Under the pieces are notes generated by a model. It saw only the letters and a program-made list of their open reading frames with translations, searched no databases and was not told the DNA's origin. Position numbers and translations under genes: made by a program. A stretch of DNA of 64,000 bases, from contig AP026538.1 in the NCBI GenBank assembly GCA_026075535.2, positions 17,058,337 through 17,122,336 on the forward strand. The letters are read 5' to 3'. The DNA is from Tricholoma matsutake. Its lineage: Eukaryota; Basidiomycota; Agaricomycetes; Agaricales; Tricholomataceae. This document shows, piece after piece, positions 12,111 through 23,431 of this stretch (position 1 is the first letter of the stretch; each line of letters opens with the position of its first letter).

Positions 12111-13865
12111 AAAAGGATGGCTGTATACTTAGCAACTTTCTCGATGACGCGAAGAGCCCAAGACGTTGTTCAACTTGATCATGAAGTTTGGTTCAAGCAA
12201 CAAGTTTTTTGTTTGCTGGTGCTTGTTGTTTGACTCTGAATGATTTACAGACTTTTAGTTACATAAGATTCAATTCAGAGTAACTTCGCTAGTAATGGAT
12301 TATGTAATCTCTTGAAATAAGCCATCCTTCGTTTGTATAAATGTTCGCCAAGCATTGGCTCCCCGGAATGATTCATTGACTGGGATTTATATACATGTAC
12401 CAGTCGCATGACTCGGACAACAATTTGTCATTCCTCTAATACCATGTTGCTGTCCTGTATGCCTCACCTGGAAGATTATGGCTTGCAGTCGTACATCCTC
12501 TAAGCAATATAGTTGCTAATTCCAATCTGGATTACCAAAGACCTAGGATCTCCAGCTTGCCAGTAGAAATACAAGGTAACAGATAAGATAACCAGAACTA
12601 TGGTTACTAATATTCAATTAAAAAAGCTCGTAGAGGCGCTGGACGGAATGAACAGAAAGTTCGTCAACCCCTCCATAATCTTCTCTCATCAATAAAAGTA
12701 TCTGCGGAATCCAAAACCAGACGTTCAAGGAGGGATATGATTGGCGAGGTAACATTGTCATCGCAAACTATCGTGACAATCCTTTCTCTTCTATGATATT
12801 GATGCATCCATGGCATTCCTGATCTTAAAATCTACCCCCTAACACTCAGGCAGGTATGTGGAATGCTGATTTCTCATACCACACATTGACCGTGAATCTA
12901 TCCAAAAACCTGCTACTTATCATCCATTGTGACACGTTCCAAAGCCCATGCATGTCTGACCAAGTTCCATCAAATGGACCTACCTCAATCTCTCGCATCC
13001 AATGATTATCCCGGCATCCCTGGTACCTCCAACCCTGAGTGATCTCCTGATCTCAATTGATATCCAGACACTATACTATCACGTGTAGTGGCATTCAAAA
13101 TGGTAGAGAGTTTCAACACCACACTTCTCAAACGATTTCGCCAGCTTTTGCTCTCGGAGTTTTTTCAGACTATAGGGTACACTGGATGTGAATCCATATA
13201 TGAACTCATTTGAAGGATGGGTGTTGTGGAAGCAAAGAGGGACATCAAATTAACAGATCAAAATGATCACCTGTGACTTTATCCAGTTCTCTAAAGGGCA
13301 GAAGTATCTGAAAAATCCTGGGAAGCTCATGGCCTCTTGTATGTATACATTAGATCATACCCCGAGAATACTAGGGTTTTATAACGTCTTCGAGGCATTG
13401 GGTGGAAGGACTATGCAAAATGTGTGACAGAATGTGACATTTTGAATCTTTCGACTCTGCGTACTTAAGTAGGTGTAAGTTCGCGTGACTAGTGTTACGA
13501 AAAGTTTTGAAACTCCCTGTTTTTGGCACTTGTCGACTCGGCTTCTTTCTGATAGCACTACCACTTCATCTTATCATTATTTTATGTTGTAGATCGATTC
13601 AATATATGTTAGTCAATGTGTATTTCAATTCCAAAGCAGAACTGTATGCTCCTCATAGATTCCGAGGCAGTTTACAAAATATTTTGAAACTCTTGACCCT
13701 TGTTAGTAAGTTGCAATGGAGCTGGATCACTAACAGCACCTCGTCAGCTATAGCCCTAAGGAATTCAGTTCTTTATCTAACTAACTATGTACCTTACTTC
13801 TCTATAGTATGAGACAATCTTCCTTAATCGTAGAACCATAGAAATGTCGCAGATGGATTAATTTG
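12111..13865. other. no gene recognised
   Basis: The stretch is AT-rich with only scattered short frames. The best, 13492-13812 on the plus strand, is 106 residues without a known motif. No splice-consistent chain was found. Confidence 0.5.
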
Positions 13866-14959
13866 CTAAAAGAGGGAGGCAGAGTGCCCATGAACACGCA
13901 CACGATAAAGACATGTTGAACTACCACCCCAATTATCAAGAACATCAACCACAACACTGTCAAAAGTGGTATTCACGGTAGCAACAGAGGCGAAAACGGT
14001 GGAGGTTTGTATGTTGGATTGCGCATCAATGTCATAATTAAACAATGCCAGGGGAATGTACAAGAGGCCACCGTGTATGGGGGGGGACTGTCGTGATTGT
14101 AGAATGTCCGATGTCGTGCCAGCGATATCAGGAAGCACCAACTTGTCTGTAGCTTCATCTGCCTGTCTGACCTCAACTCCCCACAGGATAATCATCTGAG
14201 GAGCTTGCCTGATGTTCGACACTAGTTCTTTAGTGACATGATCAATGGTGATGTGGGAAATGCTAATATGCTCCGACAAAGCGATGCCCAGTTGTCCTGA
14301 ACAGCCATCAAATCTCCAACAACGCCCAACACGCAAGTCGTCATCAAGAGCCACAATGGGACCATTGGAAGGGGTGCTGGTACTCTGATTCGGTGTCATA
14401 AGGTTATAGATGACATGGCCACCATTATATCGAAGTGCAAAATCCTGCTGTCCGACGGAATCACGCAACAAGCGGTGAAGCACTTGCTCCAAGCTTGTGA
14501 TCCTTTGAGCGTGATCTCTGGAAGATATAGCACATGAACCCAACATCAGGACCACACCCCACCACAGACACCTAACAAAAAGAAAGCCTCCCCAATCCTG
14601 GAGAGGAAACTTCTGGCTCTGATCCTTGTCTAGCATGCTGTCCTCGATGTCAACAGCTTCATCTTCATCATAAAAGGAGGATTCAGATGACTCAGGTTGG
14701 GGTTTAAGGGACGAAGACTGGCGCAGTCGAGGACCTATCAGTTCAAGATTAGCTTTATATGTACAAGTAAAGGCCAATACTGACCTCTCCCAACTGGCCA
14801 TACCTAGAAGATTATCAGCAAATTGAACTATGTAGATTGCCAGAAGTTACCAACCTTGCCTTGTGCTGGCAGCCTTCTGTTCACTGCAGCATTGGCAAAT
14901 CTCGGGGGAAGGAATAATGATTCATTCACACTGGACGTGGTACAAAACGATGTGCTCAT
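13866..14959 (-). CDS. SUN-domain membrane protein
   Basis: Three exons, 14959-14855, 14803-14785 (19 bases) and 14734-13866, join in frame through introns of 51 and 50 bases to give 330 residues. The N-terminal 80 residues are Ser-rich with an acidic patch. One membrane segment lies at about 90-111 (FLFVRCLWWGVVLMLGSCAI), then a short helix, then a SUN domain from about 139 to the end. The domain shows ALRYNGGHVIYNL, GPIVALDDDLRVGRCWRFDG, the LGIALSE..ISHITIDH block, and near the end FNYDIDA...FDSVVVDVLDNWGG. SUN proteins sit in the nuclear envelope or ER with the SUN domain in the lumen and pair with KASH-type partners. Here the size is small and no long coiled coil precedes the domain, as in shorter fungal SUN-like proteins. 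No break was seen. Confidence 0.88.
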
Positions 14960-15442
14960 ATCCTAGTAGTGTAGTAGTAGTGGCCACTGGCAGGTTCGAA
15001 GTTCTTTTATCTGACTTCCAAAGTTTCACATCCGAACTTGAGTGATAACTTCAAGTTGAACTTGGAGTATTCTCCCATTGTCTGCCAACCATGGACGTCC
15101 CAGCTGACCGAGCAGATGTCGTGATTAGGCCAAAGGCCTAATAGTTACAGGTCACGGTATATGTACTTCCTTTGCATGACAGATATTCAGGCATATCCCG
15201 AGATCAAACATATGAATATAGAAATGGGAAATGTGCATTAAACGTTACATGGCTTCAAACCAAGCGAAAATACAATCATTAACTTCCCTTTCTATCTAGC
15301 CTTCCTTTATGTTACATGGCCTTGATTATGACCCCCCCTTTGTGAACGGTAACAAAGATAGGTGGCATCCTTAAGTATTAGGCTCTCTTGCCCTGGCAAG
15401 TCATGCATTTTCCTGAGAGACTACCAACTGCCTTCTATCCAA
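14960..15442. other. intergenic, nothing recognised
   Basis: No coding potential was noticed. It contains the likely upstream regions of the divergent SUN-domain gene and the small acidic gene. Confidence 0.5.
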
Positions 15443-15955
15443 TATGAAATCATTATATGTGGTTATCTTCAAAGAGAATCTGGAGAAAAGAATGTGGGCC
15501 GAATTCTGTGCGACTACCAAATCAATCACTGAAAATTATTTCACAGGGTGGAAGACATTATGGAATTCTCGCAAGACATTGCTGTGGAGGGCTTTGTGGA
15601 GTTGATTGCTCAAGGCCTACCAAACAAGCTGCATCCAGATAATCTAGACACGATGGAAGCATCTGAACATTGGGAAGCGGAGGTAAGCACCGCATGTGAC
15701 ATGAGCATGGAGAAGATTACTCATTTCATAGACTCTCAGTTGGATGAAATGATGGGGACTAGTCAGAACGTTATCGATGAAGATACTGGCGCATACGAGT
15801 TGATCGAGAGCCATGATGACAAAGCGAAATGTGGTGGTGGAAACGATGATGAAGAAGATTATGTTGTGCTTGAGGATGATCATTGGGTAGATGGTGAGAT
15901 ACCTGACAAAGACTTGCACAGAGATTATTCCAACGTATACTATCGTGATAATTGA
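15443..15955 (+). CDS. small acidic hypothetical protein
   Basis: The main exon, 15547-15955, encodes VEDIMEFSQDIAVEGFVELI... and ends in a strongly acidic tail (GNDDEEDYVVLEDDHWVDGE) before TGA. An upstream stretch in a compatible frame (15443-15507, reading YEIIICGYLQRESGEKNVGR) can be joined across a 39-base GT-AG intron at 15508-15546. The true start is not established. No domain is recognised. Confidence 0.4.
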
Positions 15956-18565
15956 ATACCAATGTAGCTTTTAAATTTCACTTTCATGAAGCTGTTGCGT
16001 GTACACATTACTAGTACTGTCAGCCTGAAGTTTAAGCTTGGAAATGAATGAAAGGCATGAGTACAAAAAAGAGCAGGGGAGTGTAGCAGGGGAATATTGT
16101 CGATGTAAGGTGCTATTGGTCTCGCTGAAGAGCTCAGAATGCCACCTATATGATTTTTAGTTCTAGAGCATGCAGATAGAATGAGCTGGGATCATATTAT
16201 GTGTACAGCTAGGGTCCTAAAAAACAAGCTGATGGTTGGTGATGGTTAGCAGCCTGCAAACGCCCATAGTCATGATGAGCATAGCTGGATTGACCCACTG
16301 CAGTGGGTCATACAACATACTTCCCACTGTTAATGCTACAACCGGATCCCGAGAGAGCACCACAGATGATCAAGCCTCCTCTCGAAGGGCCGGGAAGTGG
16401 CGAGGTGCTGGCAGCGATCAAATCTATGCCGTCCCGAGTTCCAGAAACAATCTTCCCATTATTGTACCTCAGGCTTGAATGGTTACCATTTTTTTGACAT
16501 CAATAAGGAAATCACCATGTGCCCGAGGCACGAACGTGAACCACAAATTGTTTTCGGAATTCAAATAGCAACGATAGGTTATTCAGATAGTGTTGCTCCC
16601 ACCTAAGGTGGGCATTAAGTGTGTACAGCCAACCGACAATGAGAATTTTTGCTAAGACGCTGAACAGCTGGCATTCTTCTTGCTCGGGGTATAGTTATTA
16701 ATCATTGATCATTGAGGGCGATGTTTAGCTGCCTCCCTGAAGGGCAGACAAGTGGCAGGATTCGCGCTTGGTGAGCCGATCGCCTTAAAACAAGTACTTA
16801 TTTGCTACTTCGGGAAAAGCATTGAATTCCAAAGTTCAACATAAGTGCATCCGTCAAATCTGAATGAAAGGCAGTGACCAGTAGCTGGCTTTCGCTAAGC
16901 CGAGGGGGAGGCCTTCTGGGTAGGTTCTGGTACTGCTAGCAGTTTGTTAATTGGGCATCGGTTGACTAGACCTTTATTGTGATACCATCCCATCCTCTGT
17001 ATCATACGGCTCCCCCTTCCAGCATCATGAAAAACTTCGCATGGCATTGTAATGAGTAGTGTCAAGGTCCTTGTGCCTGAACTGCACCAATGCGTATAGT
17101 TGAGAGAATAGACACACCGGGTGATGTGGTGAGGATGTCCAGGCGCAATGTCACCCTACTGAGAGAAGACTTTAGCATCTGTATTGATATGATACCACAT
17201 CTGGGAGCTATTTTGACTGAGCCTATGTTGGTAACAGTTCTATGGTCACCAGCAACGTGGACTTCTGGTTGTTTCCAGTTTCAATAATGTCAGGCCGCCA
17301 TTCAGCATGAAAAAAACTGCGAGGTATGTGTTGAACAAGAAGCCAGGACACTAAAGAGAGACACATTGCAGCGGTATCCTGTGCATGGGTCACAAGGTGC
17401 TCTCACAAGCAAGTCAAAAAGTAATTTATACGAGGACACCATCATTGTTACCAGGTATCGTAGCAGCAGTTTCCCGTGCTCAACTGTTCAAATCTCCAAA
17501 GCCTTACGTCCATGGGTATGACAGCCTGGAGCACACGGAGCAACCATAATTGAGCACAGAGGTGCTCTCATGGTTTAGCTATAGTTGATGTCACAGTTCT
17601 CTTCCACAGAGGCTATGCATGCAGAGATGGCAGTTGACCAATTTCATGGTGCATTGAGCAGGTGGCTTGAGCTATGAATGTTTGAACATGAGAAGGTAGT
17701 ACTATCTGGTAGCAGGTGATTAGCATATTGAAAGAATGGCGATGGACGTCGATTGTGAGGCTTATGAGGTACTACATACTACTTACGGTACTGTTCGGCC
17801 GTCATGCGTCACGCATCTGGACGTGGCCGAAATCGAACCCATGTCACACCAAGTTTGGCCGAAACCACCTGTAGGTTGTATGTTCCAAATTGCGAGCGTG
17901 GCAGCCATTCCACAAAAGTTTGGCCGAAAATTTCTGCTTGTCACAGGTCACAGGTCACAGGCCTGGCTGAACAATTCGAAATGGTATGATATGATAGTAA
18001 TAGTCAGCTACGTTATGTAATAACTCAGGTGCGGGGGGGGGAGGCCTTGTTCAGATTTAAAGTTTACAACACTTTCAGAGTGCAAAGTATTTTCCGGGGG
18101 TCTTAGGGCACTCTCACATATCACCCATCAGCTCGGCAAATGTGATTTGAAACCAAAATCTGTGTTTCCAGATGCTATGGGAAGTCACCCACTTACTTAG
18201 TACTTACTAAGTTTAGGTTATCAATATTGCCAATTGCCAGTACCACTTCAAAGTCCAGTGATTCGGAGCTGGAATTAGTGTTTAAACTATTCAACATTCT
18301 ACTATGATGTTAACGTAGATACTCACTTCTACCAGACATCTCTACTGAGCGCGGGTCCATTCCACTGCTATCCAAGCATACTAAAACAAGCGCGGATTAT
18401 CGCTGCTCTCAAACAATCACATTTTGAGTCATGAACCAAGGATTTGATTCTTGCTTTTTCCCCACTCCCCGTTTGCTCAGCATCCATGGTTATGATCATT
18501 TGCTGCTTGTTGATGATACACTTCGTTTTAAGCTACCCCAATTTCACCAACATTCAGGTTGACTT
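15956..18565. other. no gene recognised
   Basis: Short frames only. One stretch, 16303-16497 on the plus strand, has exon-like composition (APQMIKPPLEGPGSGEVLAA) but no partner exon. A run of eight or more G lies near 18030. Confidence 0.45.
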
Positions 18566-21500
18566 GTGGCCTCTGGGCGCCATGTTTGGGAACTATGGTC
18601 CCCTAATTCTTCCCAAGCAGCTTTCTACCCTGGTGTGCCTCCTGCCGATTTTCAACTGAGCTGTCGTTCAGATGAGATGCAGCGAAGATATGATGGTCAT
18701 CTTGGTCAATATGACCCTATGGTCTCACCACAGCTATTGTTCGAACAAACACCATGGCGTGGGTTTATCCTGCGACAAGCATCAGGCTTCAAACGACAAT
18801 CTGAATGCCCAGAATTCGCCCTGTTGCACCAAAAATGGCGCAGCACATCGGCAGACGAAGGGATGATTGAAACAGAATGGATAGATGCTCTCATGTTTCG
18901 ACTGAACTATCTCGAAGCTGAGATGTCAAGTTGTTCGAAGATCACGGATTGTCGAGCTGATTTGTGGGAGAGCCGTCCGCTGTACCCTTCAGTTGATGAA
19001 ATCGTTGTCCTGAGACACATTCGGGCGTTTGCCGTTGCAGTTGATTGCATTGCCAGGATACAGCGTGGAATCAAAGATCGTGCTGCCTGGCTCATCATGG
19101 CAAGATTGGTTTTAGCTGACGAGGTGACCATGGACATGTTACGCAGCGGATCCATTCCACCTGCATGTGAGGATTATATGGGGATGTGGATCAACGGTTT
19201 GGATGACCAAGATGCGATATGGGCCATGTGCAAAGGCATGCCATGTTTCGTGATTCATGAGCTCACCAGCTGCGAGCATAATGTTTTTAAAACTGCCGAA
19301 TGCTCCTCCAATTTTCTGCTAGGTACGGATGTGCTTTTACTTCAACCCACACATAATGGCTTCGACCACATTGCCCTGTGATCTGGCTGAGCTATACCAA
19401 CACCCACCGACTTTCTTCCTGCTCCAACCCAATATCTGAATCCAGTTGCTCAGGACCGTGAGCTATCATCATCCGCCACTCAAGGATGGACTGGTTTGAT
19501 TGTAGGTGTGACAATGCCACCTCCTCCAACCATCGAGCCCGCATTTCCCACTTTCGTTGCAGGAGATGATGAGGAATCTGATGTTGAATCATGGAAGATG
19601 TTTGATCCTAAAAATCCTTGATATGCTGCAACCCCTCTGGAATATCAGATTCTTGATCCTTGTAGAATTCCATGGCTGAAACCACCCCCCATGCAGCCCA
19701 TTGCACCAGGTAAGAAGTGGTCAAAATGGATTTCGGATGGCAGCCCAAGTAACCCCATTTTCAAAAATGTTGGGAAAAAAAAAATGCATCAAAGATGTAT
19801 CTACTACGACCAAGAAAACTTTCGCAAATTGAGCTTCTCTAAGGCTATAGATGCGCCTCCTGAATATGCCTCAGATGTCCAGATTTTCGGGTTGCCTGCA
19901 CCGGATATCGTTTACGTGGAGAAGACTGATCAGGGTTGGAGACAGCGCAAGGCTTCCCGGTGGGTCTACCGAACTCGGATGCCTGACAAAGTAGGTATAC
20001 CTGCCCCACTGCCAAAAGTAACCTCTTTGGCATTGCAAGCTGGCCTTTCCTCGCCCATTCACGATGAACACGTTGTGCTGCCGCATGGCCGAGGTCCTCC
20101 TCAATCTGGAACAATAATGAATTCCGCCTCTCAGGTCAGCAAAAGTACGGTAGCTAGTTTTCTTACAGATATTTCCCCTCAGCGAGTCTCGGACAACACC
20201 TTTGTGTATCAAGCAGGCTTGTCTGGTGATGAGGTAGATAGGGCAATGCAAGATACTCACAAGGATTGGAATAACTTGAGCCAGCTGCATTCCCCCTACT
20301 GTCACCCATTGAACAATGGGACTGATGTAGATCCTAGGAAAGAAGGTCATAGGCGTGCAGCAGATAAAGGTGATACTATTGATACAATATCTATGAACAG
20401 GTCATTCTCTTCCCTAGTCTTTTCTTTCCTCCCACTTACATTTATCTAGAGTTCAAATGGCTTTGGCACTTCCAACTTTCCATTCTAATCCCACTACATC
20501 AATCGGTGTTAGCTCAGAGGTACAGGAGGCCAACACGTTGGTATCGACCTCAAGTGCTAAGATAATTGACCCAGTACCCCAAACTGCTGTGGTCCCTGAT
20601 TTATCAGCCAGAACGTTGTTAGTAGATGATCTGCACCTGATGAACACGCCAGAAGATGCAGCTATGGCAGCGCCAGATTCCTCTTCTCTGTCTTCTCCTG
20701 GCAAAGAGATTGATGGCAGCAATTTTGAAGTTCTGGGAAGTGATGCAGTTATGTGTTCGGTGCCAGTCCCACCCTCGCCATGCCTTCGTTCAAATAACAT
20801 GCCGATGCATGCATGCGATGAAGTAGGAAAGATGGTTGCTGTTTGTCCAGTGATAGCGCCCGTTCCAAGTTTCCCCCACTCGGATTTTGAGCACGGCGGT
20901 GCTAAATCTGTTGCTATACATTCAGCCCTGGTTCAATCTTTGGCACAACTTGCGCCACCTATGGATATGCAAATGGATCAGGAAGAGGAAGTTGAAAGTT
21001 CTACTACAAAGCTCGGTTTACCGGATGCAGCTTTTGCCTTCGTTACGCCCATTCCTGATCTGCTCACCTTGGATGTGGAATGCAGTCATACTAGATCTGC
21101 AGTTACATGTTCTGCCCTGGTCCAATCCTTGCAATTTATACTTTCTAGTCCAGGTGATGTGTCCATGGATGCCAAAGAAGAATTTGAAAAGCCGGTCACT
21201 GTTGATTCTGCTGCAACACCTCCATTAATGAAACCTGGCCTATCAAATGCATCTTCTAGCCCAATTGCGCCTGCATCTGTACTGCTCCCCATGGAAGTGG
21301 ACTGCGATGATCCAGGAACCCCTGTGTCCCTCGGTTCTCCTGAACCTGAACCTCTTTCTATCATAGCTGATGTTGATGGTGAAATGAGTTTTTATGTGTC
21401 CGAAGGGTCAAAATTACCCTCAGAATACTTACAAATAGCCTTGCTCGGAGTGTCTGAACCTTGGTCCATTGTTGAACATTCACTCTTCAACTTGCTACCG

Positions 21501-22796
21501 CCAAGTTGTGTGCTGAGCATAATGCACATCGCGCAAACTGTTACCATAGGTGGACAAACGGTATGGCTGGCTGCTGCCAGCATCGACGCAGCAGTAATGC
21601 TAAGAGGCTATCTCATGGACCAACCTTTGCTGCCAGGGGTGCATTTATGTTGCGAGTTTGTGTCAAAAGATGTATACCGTGCTGCTGCAAGCAGAGCAAG
21701 TAACTGCTGGACGCCAACTGGTGTTACCGAACCTACCAGCAACCAACCGTTGGTCTCCAGATTGCTCAGCCTGAATGATACCAGCCATCACCCTGGTGTG
21801 TGGCAACCACAATACCCTGACATGAGGCAAAATGGCAATCGACATTCCTCACGCCCAGCAGCCATTTGAGACCAAAATCATCAGTCCTCTAGGTTAGCAG
21901 TTCCTGAGTTACCGTTACTACGTCGGGATCAATCCCAACAGTACAGAGGACCTCATCGGCAATTTCGGTCACCATCCCCTAGGAGAACACATAATGAACA
22001 AAGACCATCCGCTGCAGCACCCTCATCACCATCTCAGAGCCAACAACCTCACAGAGCAGGTAGATCTCGGTCGTCGTCTCCTTGTAGAAGCCGGTGGGAT
22101 CAACCCCAAGGCCAGGAACTGTACCAAGTGGAACTTCGCTGCCATCGACCTCGGACATCGTCTTGTGACAATGGAAGGCCATCAAACTCATTCGTGTCTC
22201 GTTTCCGGGACCCCCGCTTCTCTAATGATCAAAGTGATTATCGGGGACATGAACGCTACCATGCAGAAAACCATCATCTCCTGGAATCGCTGCCAGTACA
22301 TGAATCTGGACCTGTTCACAACCCCTGGCCCTTCCCGCCTGTTCCTTTCCTGAACTGGAACCCCTCTCTACTCCCAGCTGGGGCATTTACATCATCTTCA
22401 TGGGTTTATCTGGTTAGTCCTGCAATGGAACTGATGGTTCATAGATATCAGCCGTCCTACTATGCATCTCCTATAATGGGAAATGCACCTTGGGGTATGT
22501 TTCCTATTGGTCATCAATTGACAGAACATTCATCGCCTTTGCAAGTGCACTGTTATGGTCCATCTCCAGGCGACCACCCACCCACCTCAAATGTGTTGCC
22601 CATCTTTCAACGTGCTGGTGTTCAACTCCATGACCGGATTGAAGATAGACTGGATGACAATCATAACACAAATTTTCGTGAGCAAGTGTCAGACAGACAG
22701 CCGGGATTTCCCTTTTTAAAGAAGCGAGGAACAAGAGGCGGCGTGAAACATAAGAAAAACCCTGCACCCGCTGGAGGATCTTTGGGTCCGACTTAA
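18566..22796 (+). pseudogene. long gene of unknown function with in-frame TGA codons
   Basis: One reading frame runs 18566-20400, crosses a 49-base intron (20401-20449), and continues to TAA at 22794-22796, about 1390 codons. The 5' limit is open; an acceptor-like ttcag lies just before it. The N-terminal third has globular-looking sequence (LRHIRAFAVAVDCIARIQRG). The middle is Ser/Pro-rich. Near 1000 a second globular stretch (SKLPSEYLQIALLGVSEPWS) precedes an Arg/Gln/Ser-rich region and a basic end (KKRGTRGGVKHKKN). TGA interrupts the frame at 19379, 19388, 19619 and 21867. The first two would vanish if 19323-19391 is a 69-base intron. Longer or weaker introns could also hide the others. 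No family is recognised; repeated or transposon-linked origin is possible. Confidence 0.5.
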
Positions 22797-22877
22797 TTAA
22801 CTTGGTTGGATAAAGTAGGAATTCTTTACACCTGATCTCCAACTGTTCAGACTTACCACCAAATATCAGTTAGCTTG

Positions 22878-23182
22878 TGTTGAAATTAATCCCTGATGCA
22901 TGCTGTATACATGAGGCAATACATGCAGCATACACATGTATACATGAGGCAATACATGCAGCATACGCATGTTACTGCGCTTACTGCGCATACATGCGGT
23001 AAACACATTCCCGAGTCATGTGACATCCTTAATATTATGTATATAAGGAGAACCTGTACCGTAGTAGGAATACAGTGTTCTTACCTCTGCTAACCCTAGC
23101 TGTAAGTCTAACTAAACCCCAGGTAGGTTGTAAGGAACGTGTAGTCTCTTCCCCTGTGCAGCGTATATAGTCTGCTCCAACA
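22878..23182 (+). repeat. 5' LTR of the copia element
   Basis: Starts TGTTGAAATT and ends GCTCCAACA. It contains two direct copies of a segment built on gtatacatgaggcaatacatgcag within its first 100 bases, probably U3, and a TATA-like tatataagg at 23040. Confidence 0.95.
23040..23048 (+). promoter_or_regulatory. TATA-like box in the copia LTR
   Basis: tatataagg lies about 162 bases into the LTR, a plausible position for the U3 promoter. The same sequence is in the 3' LTR at 28489-28497. Confidence 0.55.
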
Positions 23183-23196
23183 GGTTATGGGCCCTG
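23183..23196 (+). other. primer-binding site, half initiator-tRNA type
   Basis: ggttatgggccctg follows the LTR with no gap. It is complementary to the anticodon stem-loop of fungal initiator Met-tRNA (CAGGGCUCAUAACC in yeast) apart from one G-U wobble. It does not match the tRNA 3' end. Priming by a tRNA half from this region is established for Drosophila copia and yeast Ty5. Confidence 0.7.
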
Positions 23197-23431
23197 CTGG
23201 GCACGTCGCGAACGCGCTTTAATTAGCTGCGAACGACGTTGACTTCATCGTCTCCAAATTATAACCTTGCGCTCTTCGTGAGCTGCATTGCGCTCCCTGC
23301 GAGCTGCATATAAAACCTAGGTTGACTAGGGTTAACCACTCTGAAGGAGTGTTTTCTCCTGAGAATGTTAAACGTGTTTTATTGAGTAAAAAGACTGATT
23401 GAGCGCTTTTAACAGCTGCCACCACAACATC

